In this document: piece by piece, positions 35,602-44,065 of the stretch
Position numbering within the stretch: position 1 is the stretch's first letter
Layout of the letters: every line of letters starts with the position of its first letter
DNA from: Chryseobacterium sp. JAH
Lineage (GTDB): Bacteria > Bacteroidota > Bacteroidia > Flavobacteriales > Weeksellaceae
DNA length: 64,000 nucleotides
Reading direction: 5' to 3'
NCBI RefSeq assembly: GCF_001507335.1
Contig: NZ_LMAH01000006.1
Coordinates: 1 to 64,000, forward strand
Translations under genes and position numbers: made by a program
Notes under the pieces: generated by a model
Databases searched by the model: none
What the model saw: the letters and a program-made list of their open reading frames with translations, nothing else
What the model was told of the DNA's origin: nothing

Positions 35602-36345
35602 ATGAATTTCATTAAAAACAATCTGGCAAATGCCATTACGCTTGGGAATTTATTTTCAGGCTGCGTCGGAGCTGTGCATATACTTAATGGCGATTATCAG
35701 ACGACCGCCATCTGTATCATTTTGTCTTTGGTACTCGACTTTTTCGACGGTTTTGTGGCGAGAGCTTTAAAAGCCAATTCTAATTTGGGAACTCAGCTTG
35801 ATTCATTGGCAGACATGGTAAGTTTCGGATTGATTCCCGGTTTGGCAATGTTTAAAATGCTTGAACCATTCGGAAATGAGCTTTTAGGTATGCATCTTCC
35901 TTTCGAAATCAAATATTTTGGATTTTTGATTACTCTTTTTTCGTGTTTGAGATTGGCGATTTTCAATTTGGATGAAGATCAAAAGTATTATTTTAAAGGT
36001 CTGAATACGCCGAGTAATACGATTCTGATTTTTGGAATTTATTATATTTTACAAAACAATAATGTTATTCAGCCATCAAATGGTTTTCCATCAGTAAGAG
36101 ATACTTTTACTTTTACTGCAGGCTTTTGGTTAATAATTACAATTCTCAGTTCTTGGCTTTTAATTTCTCCAATCAAAATGATCGCCATGAAATTTAAGTC
36201 TATGAAGTTGGAGGATAACTATCCAAAAATCTCTTTATTGATTGGCGTAATTCTTATTTTAATTATATTTAAAACTGTCGGAATTCCTTTAGTAATTCTC
36301 TATTACATCTTCATTTCACTTATTTTTCAAAAGCAATTAAAGTAG
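35602..36345 (+). CDS. pssA: CDP-diacylglycerol--serine O-phosphatidyltransferase
   Basis: Integral membrane enzyme that makes phosphatidylserine, the precursor of phosphatidylethanolamine. The full motif D46xxD49G50xxA53R54 ... G63xxxD67xxxD71 is present, unlike the paralogue at 2272-2871. The opening NLANAITLGNLFSGCVGAVHIL and about seven membrane helices over 247 residues fit PssA type II. The gene stands alone. Confidence 0.9.
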   Translation: MNFIKNNLANAITLGNLFSGCVGAVHILNGDYQTTAICIILSLVLDFFDGFVARALKANSNLGTQLDSLADMVSFGLIPGLAMFKMLEPFGNELLGMHLPFEIKYFGFLITLFSCLRLAIFNLDEDQKYYFKGLNTPSNTILIFGIYYILQNNNVIQPSNGFPSVRDTFTFTAGFWLIITILSSWLLISPIKMIAMKFKSMKLEDNYPKISLLIGVILILIIFKTVGIPLVILYYIFISLIFQKQLK

Positions 36346-36450
36346 AGAAGGGGAAGTTTTCCCATCTTCAAATTAACACATTTCAAAGTATAAAATAAAC
36401 ATAGGCGAGAACGCAAGTAGCCAATCGCCAGCAGCTAAAAGCAATTTAAA

Positions 36451-37215
36451 ATGAACTTAAAACTCCATAAACCTCTTTGTATCTTCGATCTTGAAACAAC
36501 CGGAATCAACGTCGGGAAAGACCGAATCGTTGAAATCTGTATTTTAAAAGTAAATCCTGATTCTTCAAGAGAAAGCAAAACATGGCGTGTAAATCCTGAA
36601 ATGCCAATTCCTCTGCAGTCTAGCGAAGTACACGGAATCTATGACGAAGATGTAAAAGATGCGCCAACTTTTAAAGAAATTGCTTCTAAAGTGGTAGAAA
36701 TGATTTCTGGCGCAGATTTGGGTGGATTTAATTCTAACCGATTTGATGTACCGTTATTGGCGGAAGAATTGCTCCGTGCAGATTTCGATTTTGATTTGAG
36801 TAAATTCAAATTAGTCGATGCACAGACGATTTACCATAAAATGGAACCCAGAAATCTGGGTGCAGCCTATCAGTTTTACTGTGGGAAAACTTTAGAAAAT
36901 GCCCACTCGGCGGAAGCTGATGTTTTGGCGACTTTCGAAGTTTTGGATGCTCAGGTTGGTAAATATGATGATGTTCCGAAAGAGATTAATGCCTTAAGTG
37001 AATTCAGTTTCCATAATAAGAATGCTGATCTGGCAGGTTTTATCGGATTTAATGATAAAAATACCGAAATTTTTAACTTCGGAAAATATAAAGGTCAGGG
37101 TGTGAAAGATGTTTTCAAAAAAGACCTTGGGTATTACGGATGGCTTCAGAATGCTGATTTCCCGCTGTACACGAAGAAAGTCTTCACCAAAATTCAACTG
37201 TCAAGTAAATTTTAA
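36451..37215 (+). CDS. 3'-5' exonuclease, DnaQ/ExoX-like
   Basis: A DEDDh exonuclease of 254 residues. D13 and E15 (FDLETTG) bind the metals with later acidic residues and H152-D157 (HSAEAD). A C-terminal module of about 60 residues (FNFGKYKGQGVKDVF, GYYGWLQNADFPLYT) resembles the small domain found after the exonuclease in ExoX-like proteins. It probably repairs or degrades DNA ends; it could also work on RNA. It starts a run of four genes with short gaps (3, 6 and 10 bases). Confidence 0.9.
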   Translation: MNLKLHKPLCIFDLETTGINVGKDRIVEICILKVNPDSSRESKTWRVNPEMPIPLQSSEVHGIYDEDVKDAPTFKEIASKVVEMISGADLGGFNSNRFDVPLLAEELLRADFDFDLSKFKLVDAQTIYHKMEPRNLGAAYQFYCGKTLENAHSAEADVLATFEVLDAQVGKYDDVPKEINALSEFSFHNKNADLAGFIGFNDKNTEIFNFGKYKGQGVKDVFKKDLGYYGWLQNADFPLYTKKVFTKIQLSSKF

Positions 37216-37218
37216 ATT

Positions 37219-37620
37219 ATGAATGATTTAGTTAAGTTCAAATTTTACGAAACCGCTCTCGAAGCCAACAAAGATAAACAGATCTTAGCTGAAAACGACA
37301 TTCAGAGTTTCATTGCCAACGAGCAGACCATTCAGTCAGACTGGCTGTTGTCACAGGCTTTAGGCGGAATTCAACTGCAGGTTTTTGAAAATGATTTCGA
37401 GAACGCCGAAAAGATTCTGTCAGATTATCACGAAAACAATAAGTTCTCTCTGGAAGTTGAACATACCGTTTCTGATCCGAAGTTTGATTTCGTCTGTCCA
37501 AAATGTGGCTCAAATCATATTTACAGAGATGACAGTTCTACAAGCTTCTTCGGAATTTCTTTAATTTCCAGCCACAAATTTGTGTGTTATTATTGTGAAA
37601 ATGAATTTACTCATGAATAA
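37219..37620 (+). CDS. DUF2007 and zinc-ribbon protein
   Basis: A 133-residue protein. The first 80 residues form a DUF2007-type signal-like domain (VKFKFYETALEANKDKQILAENDIQSFI). The last 50 residues carry a zinc ribbon with two Cys pairs (CPKCGS near residue 94 and CYYCEN near residue 125). Zinc ribbons of this kind often mediate protein or nucleic-acid contacts. It starts 3 bases after the exonuclease gene. Confidence 0.85.
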   Translation: MNDLVKFKFYETALEANKDKQILAENDIQSFIANEQTIQSDWLLSQALGGIQLQVFENDFENAEKILSDYHENNKFSLEVEHTVSDPKFDFVCPKCGSNHIYRDDSSTSFFGISLISSHKFVCYYCENEFTHE

Positions 37621-37626
37621 TTTTTT

Positions 37627-38190
37627 ATGATCAGGAAAAGAATAGGAAAATTCTTACTTGTTGCGCTAATTATCGGAATCATCTTTATCCTAGGAAAGTA
37701 TTTTTTCTTTTGGCATAAAGTTGACATTGACAGCCATCTGAGTAAAAAGACATTTTTCAAAGATTTTAATCATCAAAAACAACAATATATTGACGGAGGG
37801 GACAGTGAAGAAATTAAAACCAATAACTTTCGGTTAAAAATCGACAGTCTTTCCACCGAATCGTACAGATATAATACTCATAAGACTCCCATTTCTCTCG
37901 AGATAAAACTAAATACAGGAGATGGATTTAGCGGTAGAGGCTATACTGTAGAAATTATTAATAACCGATACACAATTTCGACTAATCATTACACAGATAG
38001 CCCAAGACCCTTTGATTTTATTAACGAAGAATATTATAAAATCCTTGACAGCAAAGTAATTCTTGATAAAGATTCTTATAAAAAAGGAGACAGCATTTTT
38101 GGATATACAAAACTGAAAGTTCAGAAAAGATATGGTCCTGAAAAATATTTCGAAGAAGGCGAAGGGTATTTTAAAGGAATTGTAAATTAA
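37627..38190 (+). CDS. Membrane-anchored protein of unknown function
   Basis: I do not recognise a family. One transmembrane helix at residues 9-28, followed by a periplasmic beta-rich domain of about 155 residues (rich in Tyr, Asp and Lys). It lies 6 bases after the DUF2007 gene and 10 bases before the FAH-family gene, so it is probably co-transcribed. Confidence 0.55.
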   Translation: MIRKRIGKFLLVALIIGIIFILGKYFFFWHKVDIDSHLSKKTFFKDFNHQKQQYIDGGDSEEIKTNNFRLKIDSLSTESYRYNTHKTPISLEIKLNTGDGFSGRGYTVEIINNRYTISTNHYTDSPRPFDFINEEYYKILDSKVILDKDSYKKGDSIFGYTKLKVQKRYGPEKYFEEGEGYFKGIVN

Positions 38191-38200
38191 ATAAATAATT

Positions 38201-38806
38201 ATGAAAATAATCTGCATAGGAAGAAATTACAGCGAGCATGCTAAAGAATTAGGCAATGCAATTCCCGACAAACCTGTCATTTTTATGAAGCCTGACACGG
38301 CGGTTTTAAAAGGAAATGATTTCTACATTCCCGAATTTTCTAATGATGTTCATTACGAACTGGAGATTGTGGTAAAAATTTCAAAAGGCGGAAAGTATAT
38401 TCAGAAAGAAACGGCCAGCAAACATTACGAAGAAATCGGTTTAGGAATAGATTTTACCGCAAGAGATCTGCAAAGTGATTTAAAATCTAAAGGTTTGCCC
38501 TGGGAACTGGCCAAAGGTTTCGACGGTTCTGCGGTGGTGGGAAGCTTCTTCAAAAAAGAAAATTATGATCTTGAAAACCTGCAGTTTTCATTGTTAAAAA
38601 ATAAACAGGAAGTACAGCATGGAAATTCAAAAGATATGATGTTCAAAATTGATGACATCATCGCCTTTGTTTCACAGTATTTCACTTTACGAGTTGGAGA
38701 TTTAATCTTTACCGGAACTCCTGAAGGCGTTGGGAAAGTCTCGGAAAATGATATTCTTGAAGCTTACCTGGAAGAGGAAAAAGCGCTGGATATTCGAATA
38801 TTATAA
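38201..38806 (+). CDS. Fumarylacetoacetate hydrolase family protein
   Basis: A 201-residue FAH-family protein. The typical opening CIGRNYSEHAKELGN, the metal site stretch with HYELEIV (Glu ligands) and FTGTPEGVGKV near residue 168 are visible. Relatives act as acylpyruvate hydrolases, oxaloacetate tautomerases or decarboxylases. It closes the exonuclease-DUF2007-membrane protein run. Confidence 0.9.
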   Translation: MKIICIGRNYSEHAKELGNAIPDKPVIFMKPDTAVLKGNDFYIPEFSNDVHYELEIVVKISKGGKYIQKETASKHYEEIGLGIDFTARDLQSDLKSKGLPWELAKGFDGSAVVGSFFKKENYDLENLQFSLLKNKQEVQHGNSKDMMFKIDDIIAFVSQYFTLRVGDLIFTGTPEGVGKVSENDILEAYLEEEKALDIRIL

Positions 38807-38870
38807 GTTTTTAACAGCCTTTTTATATATTTTTTCATATCTTTAAAAGACAAATCAAAAAAATAAATAT

Positions 38871-39308
38871 ATGATCAATATAGTACTGCCAGTGGATTTT
38901 GGCGAAAAAACAGATCAGCTAGTAGACGGAGCCATAGAATTTGCAAAGAAAGTAAATGGAAAGCTCAATATCATCCATGTTGCACCTACAGACATTGGTT
39001 TTGCCATCGGTGATATGGGATACCAGTATTTCCCTGAAATAGAAGAAAACGAAATTAGAGAAGAGCTTGTACTGCTTAATAAAATTAACCAAAAAGTTCT
39101 GGCTCACAATATAGATTGCGAGCATCTTTTGAAACAAGGAGTTGCAAAAGATATTATTTTGGAATATGCTGATACCAAAAATGCAGATTTCATCGTGATG
39201 GGTTCTCACGGCAGAAGCGGAATTTATGATGTCTTTGTTGGCAGCTTAACCAAAGGCATTACAAAAAGCTCTAAAGTACCTGTTCTGGTTTTGCCGATAC
39301 ATGACTAG
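38871..39308 (+). CDS. Universal stress protein
   Basis: A 145-residue UspA-like protein. The ATP-binding motif G-x2-G-x9-G-S is present as GSHGRSGIYDVFVGS, followed by VPVLVLP. So it is of the nucleotide-binding subtype. Expected to help in stress survival; no further detail is visible. It ends at the strong terminator at 39324-39360. Confidence 0.93.
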   Translation: MINIVLPVDFGEKTDQLVDGAIEFAKKVNGKLNIIHVAPTDIGFAIGDMGYQYFPEIEENEIREELVLLNKINQKVLAHNIDCEHLLKQGVAKDIILEYADTKNADFIVMGSHGRSGIYDVFVGSLTKGITKSSKVPVLVLPIHD

Positions 39309-39323
39309 TTTAACATAAAGCAT

Positions 39324-39360
39324 AAAAAGACCGATCAAATAAAACTTTGATCGGTCTTTT
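39324..39360. terminator. Bidirectional terminator, Usp / DUF6341
   Basis: AAAAAGACCGATCAAA pairs with TTTGATCGGTCTTTT around a five-to-six-base loop. It lies between two converging genes and can end both. Confidence 0.85.
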
Positions 39361-39377
39361 ACTATATAACCAATTAA

Positions 39378-39611
39378 TTAACCTTCTTTTTTGTAGATCT
39401 TAGGATCATAGTAAGGGTTTTTACCCTCAGTCGGAGAATAATACTCTTTGTCTTTGTCTCCTCCAAGCGTCACCACCAAGACATAGCACCAATATGTAAA
39501 TAGTACGCAACAAACAAAGAATAAAATCCAGTTGAGTACGTTTCCAAAGGTTGTGAAAAAACCAAAAGACCATTTGAAAACATCACTTAAGAATAGAAAG
39601 AAAGACGTCAT
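39378..39611 (-). CDS. Small membrane protein, probably DUF6341
   Basis: A 77-residue protein with one long hydrophobic region (residues 24-48, with WILFFVCCVLFTYWCYVLVV) and a soluble C-terminus ending in PYYDPKIYKKEG. The arrangement next to a DUF6427 gene suggests the DUF6341 type known in Flavobacteriia; I base this on context and size more than on sequence. It is divergent from DUF6427. Confidence 0.55.
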   Translation of the reverse strand: MTSFFLFLSDVFKWSFGFFTTFGNVLNWILFFVCCVLFTYWCYVLVVTLGGDKDKEYYSPTEGKNPYYDPKIYKKEG

Positions 39612-39629
39612 TATTTTCCTTTTTTAAAT

Positions 39630-39637
39630 TAACTTTG
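39630..39637 (+). promoter_or_regulatory. DUF6427 -7 box
   Basis: TAACTTTG, 16 bases before the ATG at 39654. Confidence 0.45.
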
Positions 39638-39653
39638 CACAAATTTATAAAAA

Positions 39654-40559
39654 ATGTTTAGATTACTTTCAAAAGAAAGCAATATTTTTTCAATTCCTGT
39701 CTACATTGGTTTTCTTCTTTTAGTAGTTATTATAATTAACAGTTTGAATTTCAACACTTATGAAGCAACAATAGCTATCATTACATTTATTGGAATCTCA
39801 TTGGGTTATTTCTGTTTCAACGCAATTGCACTGAATTATCAGACGCATCTGCCTTTATTTCTCTACACATTTTTTGTTTTGGGACTATATCCCGGTAAAT
39901 TAGACATCGGAATTGCCGTTGCATTGCTCACCAATTCTTTCCTTCTGCTTCTTCTTACAAGTACTGATGAAGATCTCAGGAAAAAATCTTATGTCTTGGT
40001 AGGATCTATTTTAGCTTTAAATTTTATCTTCCTGCCAACAACATGGCCGATGATCTTCTTTGTATTGATCCATCTGATCGTTACTTCCGAACGGATAAGT
40101 CTCAATATTTTCAGATTCGTTTTAGGAATGTCTTTAATTGCGCTAAGCTACTTTTCGCTGATGTTTTTTATCAGATTCAACGATTGGAATATGGATTATC
40201 TGCCGTTTGGAAAAATGAGATTTATCACAGATTATATAGAGCTGATTCCACTGATTCCTTTAGTATTGATGCTGATTTATGCAATCTACGACCATTTTAG
40301 CCATTATAATAAAAAAAGCCCGGTAAGCCGATACAAATACACCTTCCTTCTTGTTTTCTCATTCGCACAAATAGTGACTATTGTGATGTATATGAACACC
40401 AATTATGAATATTTACTTCTTCTGGCATTTCCTACAACAATTATCTTAAGCAGAATGCTGAGATTTTTACCTAAGTTATGGATGCAGGAACTGAGTCTTT
40501 GGCTGATTATTGTGAGCCTGGTTGGCTTTAAGGCAGGTACTCATTTCAATTTATTTTAA
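39654..40559 (+). CDS. DUF6427 membrane protein
   Basis: A 301-residue polytopic protein with about eight to ten transmembrane segments. The opening MFRLLSKESNIFSIPVYIG and the ALNYQTHLPLFLYTFFVLG stretch recall the DUF6427 family of Flavobacteriia. Function is unknown. The following DUF3109 gene begins 12 bases later on the same strand. Confidence 0.75.
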   Translation: MFRLLSKESNIFSIPVYIGFLLLVVIIINSLNFNTYEATIAIITFIGISLGYFCFNAIALNYQTHLPLFLYTFFVLGLYPGKLDIGIAVALLTNSFLLLLLTSTDEDLRKKSYVLVGSILALNFIFLPTTWPMIFFVLIHLIVTSERISLNIFRFVLGMSLIALSYFSLMFFIRFNDWNMDYLPFGKMRFITDYIELIPLIPLVLMLIYAIYDHFSHYNKKSPVSRYKYTFLLVFSFAQIVTIVMYMNTNYEYLLLLAFPTTIILSRMLRFLPKLWMQELSLWLIIVSLVGFKAGTHFNLF

Positions 40560-40571
40560 AAAAAAAAGATT

Positions 40572-41156
40572 ATGATTCAAATAGACGATAAATTAATTTC
40601 TGAAGATATTTTCTCTGAAGAATTTGTTTGCAACCTTACCAAATGTAAAGGTGCTTGTTGTGTGGAGGGCGATGTAGGGGCTCCGTTAGATAAAGATGAA
40701 CTGGTAATTTTAGATAATATTTTTGATAAAGTGAAACCTTATCTTACTGCCGACGGAATCAAAGCACTGGAAGAACAGGGAACATGGACAACTGATCCAA
40801 CAGACGGAATGTATGTGACACCAATGATTGAAGATGCAGAGTGCGCCTACGTTACATTCGACGAACGAGGAATTACGAAATGTGGCATCGAAAAAGCGTA
40901 TGAAGATGGCGCTATTGACTGGCAAAAACCCATTTCCTGCCATCTGTATCCGATCAGGGTTACGGAGTACTCGTCCTTCTCTGCCTTAAACTACCATGAA
41001 TGGCCTATTTGCAATGACGCATGTACTTTGGGCAAAGAATTGCAGGTTCCGGTGTATAAGTTCCTGAAAACACCTCTTACGAGAAAATATGGCGAAGATT
41101 TTTACACAACTTTAAGCGAAGTTGCTGAAGAATGGAAAAAGGAATATGGAAGTTAA
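40572..41156 (+). CDS. DUF3109 family protein
   Basis: A 194-residue protein rich in cysteine. The motif CKGACCVEGDVGAPL (residues 20-34) and further cysteines (CGIEKAYED, SCHLYPIRVT, WPICNDACTLG) are the signature of this family, which probably binds a metal or an Fe-S cluster. Function is unknown. The gene follows DUF6427 closely. Confidence 0.92.
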   Translation: MIQIDDKLISEDIFSEEFVCNLTKCKGACCVEGDVGAPLDKDELVILDNIFDKVKPYLTADGIKALEEQGTWTTDPTDGMYVTPMIEDAECAYVTFDERGITKCGIEKAYEDGAIDWQKPISCHLYPIRVTEYSSFSALNYHEWPICNDACTLGKELQVPVYKFLKTPLTRKYGEDFYTTLSEVAEEWKKEYGS

Positions 41157-41242
41157 CCAAATTGGAGAGTTTTGCAATTTTAAGTTTCACTTAAAATAAG
41201 TTGTCATCTACAGAATTTCTTTCTCAGTTTCAACGCAAAAAA

Positions 41243-41280
41243 ACAAAACAGCCGCAGAAAATTTTCTGCGGCTGTTTTGT
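41243..41280. terminator. Bidirectional terminator, perfect palindrome
   Basis: A 19-base arm ACAAAACAGCCGCAGAAAA is followed at once by its exact inverse, giving a 38-base perfect palindrome. It lies between the converging DUF3109 and LolA-like genes. Confidence 0.85.
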
Positions 41281-41297
41281 TTTGTAAGATTTATTTT

Positions 41298-41984
41298 TTA
41301 TTTAAAATCTGCGTCACTAACTCCTGAGTTCAAAGTAACTTTATTCGTTTTAATGGTTACTTTCTGACCTCCTCCTTCAGCTTCAATCAATTCAGGAAAT
41401 TTGATCCCGTCGACCGTCATATAGCTTTTGATAACAGCCACACCTTCTGCCGCATTAGATTTGTACAGCAAGCCTGTTGCTGCGTCGAAGTAAAAAGTAC
41501 CTTTATCTGAAGTCAGAACATTGTAATCTTTATTATCCAATTTCTCTACTGTAGCTGTTTTAAAGGAAGCTGCATCATATCCTAAAGCATCTACTGTTTT
41601 TCCTTTTTTAAGATCTGGAATCTTGTCTGCAGGAATATCCATTTTGGTACCCATCTGCTCAAAATAACCTTTTTCACCATCAAAAAGCTGAGTCATATTT
41701 TTTCCCATTACTGTTTGTACAGATTTGAATTTATTCCCCATTTTTTTCGTGGTCATAGACACCTCCATTCCCTGTACAGAAATAGTATTGTCTGTGATGG
41801 TCGTTTTTATATCCGCTAGCTTCTCCTTTCCTCCAAGAGCAATGAGATAATTATCAACAACTTGTTTTGGAGTGATCTGCACATTTGCAGCCGCCTTTTT
41901 TGCGGGTGCTGTTGATGTTTTTTGAGCCACTGCTGATGTAGAAAACAATACAGCACAGAAAAACGGAACGATTATTTTTTTCAT
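41298..41984 (-). CDS. Secreted LolA-like protein
   Basis: A 228-residue secreted protein with signal peptide (about MKKIIVPFFCAVLFSTSAVAQ). The mature part looks like an all-beta lipid-binding LolA/outer-membrane lipoprotein-sorting fold: VVDNYLIALGGKEKLADIKT, then strands with GMEVSMTTKK and LFDGEKGYF. Function is unknown. The start lies close to the decayed fragments at 41999-42366. Confidence 0.6.
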   Translation of the reverse strand: MKKIIVPFFCAVLFSTSAVAQKTSTAPAKKAAANVQITPKQVVDNYLIALGGKEKLADIKTTITDNTISVQGMEVSMTTKKMGNKFKSVQTVMGKNMTQLFDGEKGYFEQMGTKMDIPADKIPDLKKGKTVDALGYDAASFKTATVEKLDNKDYNVLTSDKGTFYFDAATGLLYKSNAAEGVAVIKSYMTVDGIKFPELIEAEGGGQKVTIKTNKVTLNSGVSDADFK

Positions 41985-41998
41985 AATACAATTAAATT

Positions 41999-42366
41999 TT
42001 AGTGATGTAAATATAAGACTTTTGAATGGTAAAGAGGTATTAACTCAGTATCTGGGTTCAAAACGCTTCCGTTTTCAATGGTGTTTTTATACTTTTCAAA
42101 CTCTTTCTTAGAAAGACTCTTCCCGCCAAAGGAGGTGAATTGTCGTTGTACAGAGAAACGCAGTGATCACAAAAAAAACAACTTAGGAAGTGGCTTCGTC
42201 ACATAGGCGATTTCTTTTCTTCCGACGATTCTGTAGTTCCTTGGTTGGTAATAAGTAGATTATACTGATCGGTTAATGCCTTCAGCTGGTTGATTACTGT
42301 AGCATATTCAAAAGATAAGTCTTTCGGAATTACCGAATGCATTTTACTAGAATCAACTGCTTTTCA
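41999..42366 (-). pseudogene. Gene debris: two short coding-like fragments
   Basis: On the minus strand two open frames of 54-55 codons follow each other in different phases. The upstream one (42199-42363) contains SSKMHSVIPKDLSFEYATV and INQLKALTDQYNLL. The downstream one (41999-42163) contains FGGKSLSKKEFEKYK and NTIENGSVLNPDTEL. Both have protein-like composition but no proper start in the second, so they look like pieces of one or two broken genes. I cannot name the family. Confidence 0.45.
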
Positions 42367-42647
42367 GAGCTCCCTGAAACCTGTTGCTAGTGTGCAGGGA
42401 CGGTCTGTCTGATAATGGATTTTTTAGTATTTAGGCGTATTTTATGCATAAAAGGACATACACCAAGCTACATATTTCTGTCAAAAAAAATATCAACGTC
42501 AAAATCTACCGTGCCTAAGAAATAAATATTTATTTTAACAAACAAATAACGTTTATTAAGTATTCATTAACACTCTTAGGTATGGTTATTGCTTCTAATA
42601 GAATCGATTCTCATGTTTAATTGAGTTTTCATGGTTATTAGTTTTTA

Positions 42648-42669
42648 CCCAGCTTCGGCTGGGTTTTTT
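42648..42669 (+). terminator. Orphan intrinsic terminator
   Basis: CCCAGC-TTCG-GCTGGG followed by six T. The UUCG-type tetraloop makes this a strong rho-independent terminator on the plus strand, yet no plus-strand gene stands in front of it. It may end a small RNA. Confidence 0.8.
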
Positions 42670-42893
42670 GTTTTATAAATAAAAAAACCAGATATTATGT
42701 CAATATTATAGACTTCCACAGTTTTGATAAACTAGTCGTAAGATGCTATTTAAGTAGGTAATACAGAAGCAATAGATTATTGCCGATACGTCTTATTCTT
42801 CCAATTCCATCAAAATCGGAAATTTATATCCTTTCTTCATTAGAAAAGAGAAGCACAAAGACTTCCATTATTCACGATTTTATTTATTACTGA

Positions 42894-42958
42894 GACTTCG
42901 AATTTTTAATTTAAAAAAAATCATGCTTGACTTCGAATTTTTAATTTAAAAAAATCAT
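42894..42958. repeat. 31-base direct repeat, two copies
   Basis: The unit GACTTCGAATTTTTAATTTA plus an A run and TCAT occurs at 42894-42924 and again at 42929-42958, with a period of 35 bases. The second copy has one A fewer. It lies about 20 bases downstream (in gene direction) of the T9SS cargo gene. Confidence 0.85.
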
Positions 42959-42979
42959 TCTAAAAGACTTTTTTCAAAA

Positions 42980-43936
42980 TCATTCTTTAATAAATTTTGA
43001 AGAAGAAAATGCCCCTGCTTTGGTCATCATCTGAATAATGTAAACTCCTTTTTCAAGATAAGAAATATCAATTTTGGGTTCTTCTAAAGAGTTGCTGAGT
43101 GACATTATTTGCTGACCTACAATATTTAAAATGGTAATTTTTTTAATATCTCCCGCAGATTTTAGATAAATAAAATCTTTTGCCGGATTGGGATAGACAG
43201 AGAAATCATTAATAATTACAACAGATTGCACCCCTAATTCATCCTGAGCATTTATTTTGATATATCCAAAATTACAGGGCGAAACCAAACTCGCAGTCTG
43301 ATAACAAGCGGTGAATAATGTACCTTGGCCTGGTGCGCTTTGATGTACAGAATCTACAGAAGTCTGTGTACTTACGCCGTTTCCTGTATGACGTATTTCC
43401 ACAACCAGATTATTCCCGTTATTATATAAGTAAGGGGTATCAAAAACGATATCATAGCTGAATGCATTGGGCGTACTCCCCACAGTAAAAGAACCTGCAG
43501 GAATAATCAAGCTCCCAGACCTTACAAGAGTCTGCGTCCCTACAACATTTAATGCAAAATTAAGTTGTCTGTTAGCTGGATCTACTCCATTACTTAAAAA
43601 TACCTGGAAGTTTGGATACGCAATATTAGTAGAAGGCCAGGACGAAGACAATGAGGTTGGCAACCTAAATGATATGGAATTGATATATTTGCCCGACAGC
43701 GAAGCAAGTTGAGAATCATCAATAATGGATTGGTATGTCGTTGCAGTATTTGAGAACGGAACAATGACAGATGAGTTTATTGTACTGTTGGGAATAACTA
43801 CAGAATTCTGCGCATACATATTTGCCGTCAAGAGGAATACTAAGAAGGCAGCCCTCAATGGAGAAAGGATAAAATAAGCTTTAAAATAATGATTTCCCTT
43901 CTTAAATTTGTATAAAAATGGTAAATTTATTATCAT
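42980..43936 (-). CDS. T9SS type A sorting domain protein
   Basis: A 318-residue secreted protein of the type IX secretion system. The N-terminus has a long basic part and then a hydrophobic signal (AAFLVFLLTANMYAQ). The C-terminal 70 residues form the sorting domain: SVYPNPAKDFIYL, then ITILNIVGQQI and KGVYIIQM. The middle is an unassigned beta-rich domain with many Ser, Thr and Asn, reminiscent of adhesin-like surface proteins. ATG 43936 is used; TTG 43942 is an alternative. It lies next to gene-free sequence and could vary between strains. Confidence 0.85.
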   Translation of the reverse strand: MIINLPFLYKFKKGNHYFKAYFILSPLRAAFLVFLLTANMYAQNSVVIPNSTINSSVIVPFSNTATTYQSIIDDSQLASLSGKYINSISFRLPTSLSSSWPSTNIAYPNFQVFLSNGVDPANRQLNFALNVVGTQTLVRSGSLIIPAGSFTVGSTPNAFSYDIVFDTPYLYNNGNNLVVEIRHTGNGVSTQTSVDSVHQSAPGQGTLFTACYQTASLVSPCNFGYIKINAQDELGVQSVVIINDFSVYPNPAKDFIYLKSAGDIKKITILNIVGQQIMSLSNSLEEPKIDISYLEKGVYIIQMMTKAGAFSSSKFIKE

Positions 43937-44020
43937 AATCAAAAATTTTAATAATAATAAAAATACAAATTATTGTAAAAATCTAATGCTGTATTTTCAC
44001 AAAATCATACTATAACGAAG

Positions 44021-44043
44021 AAACCCACCATATAGGTGGGTTT
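44021..44043 (-). terminator. Trigger factor gene terminator
   Basis: AAACCCACC pairs with GGTGGGTTT around a five-base loop, downstream of tig. The poly-T tail on the minus strand is short. Confidence 0.65.
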
Positions 44044-44065
44044 AATTTTATAGGTAAAAAGTAAA

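Larger units (their letters stand above)
42367..42979. other. Gene-free stretch with orphan terminator and direct repeat
   Basis: No gene is visible in these 613 bases. They hold an orphan plus-strand terminator (42648-42669) and a 31-base direct repeat (42894-42958). Single start codons give only peptides of about 12 residues. The base composition is that of ordinary AT-rich spacer. Confidence 0.6.

Noticed and set aside
42367..42979. Insertion sequence or phage remnant
   Set aside because: No transposase-like frame, no terminal inverted repeats and no target duplication could be seen.
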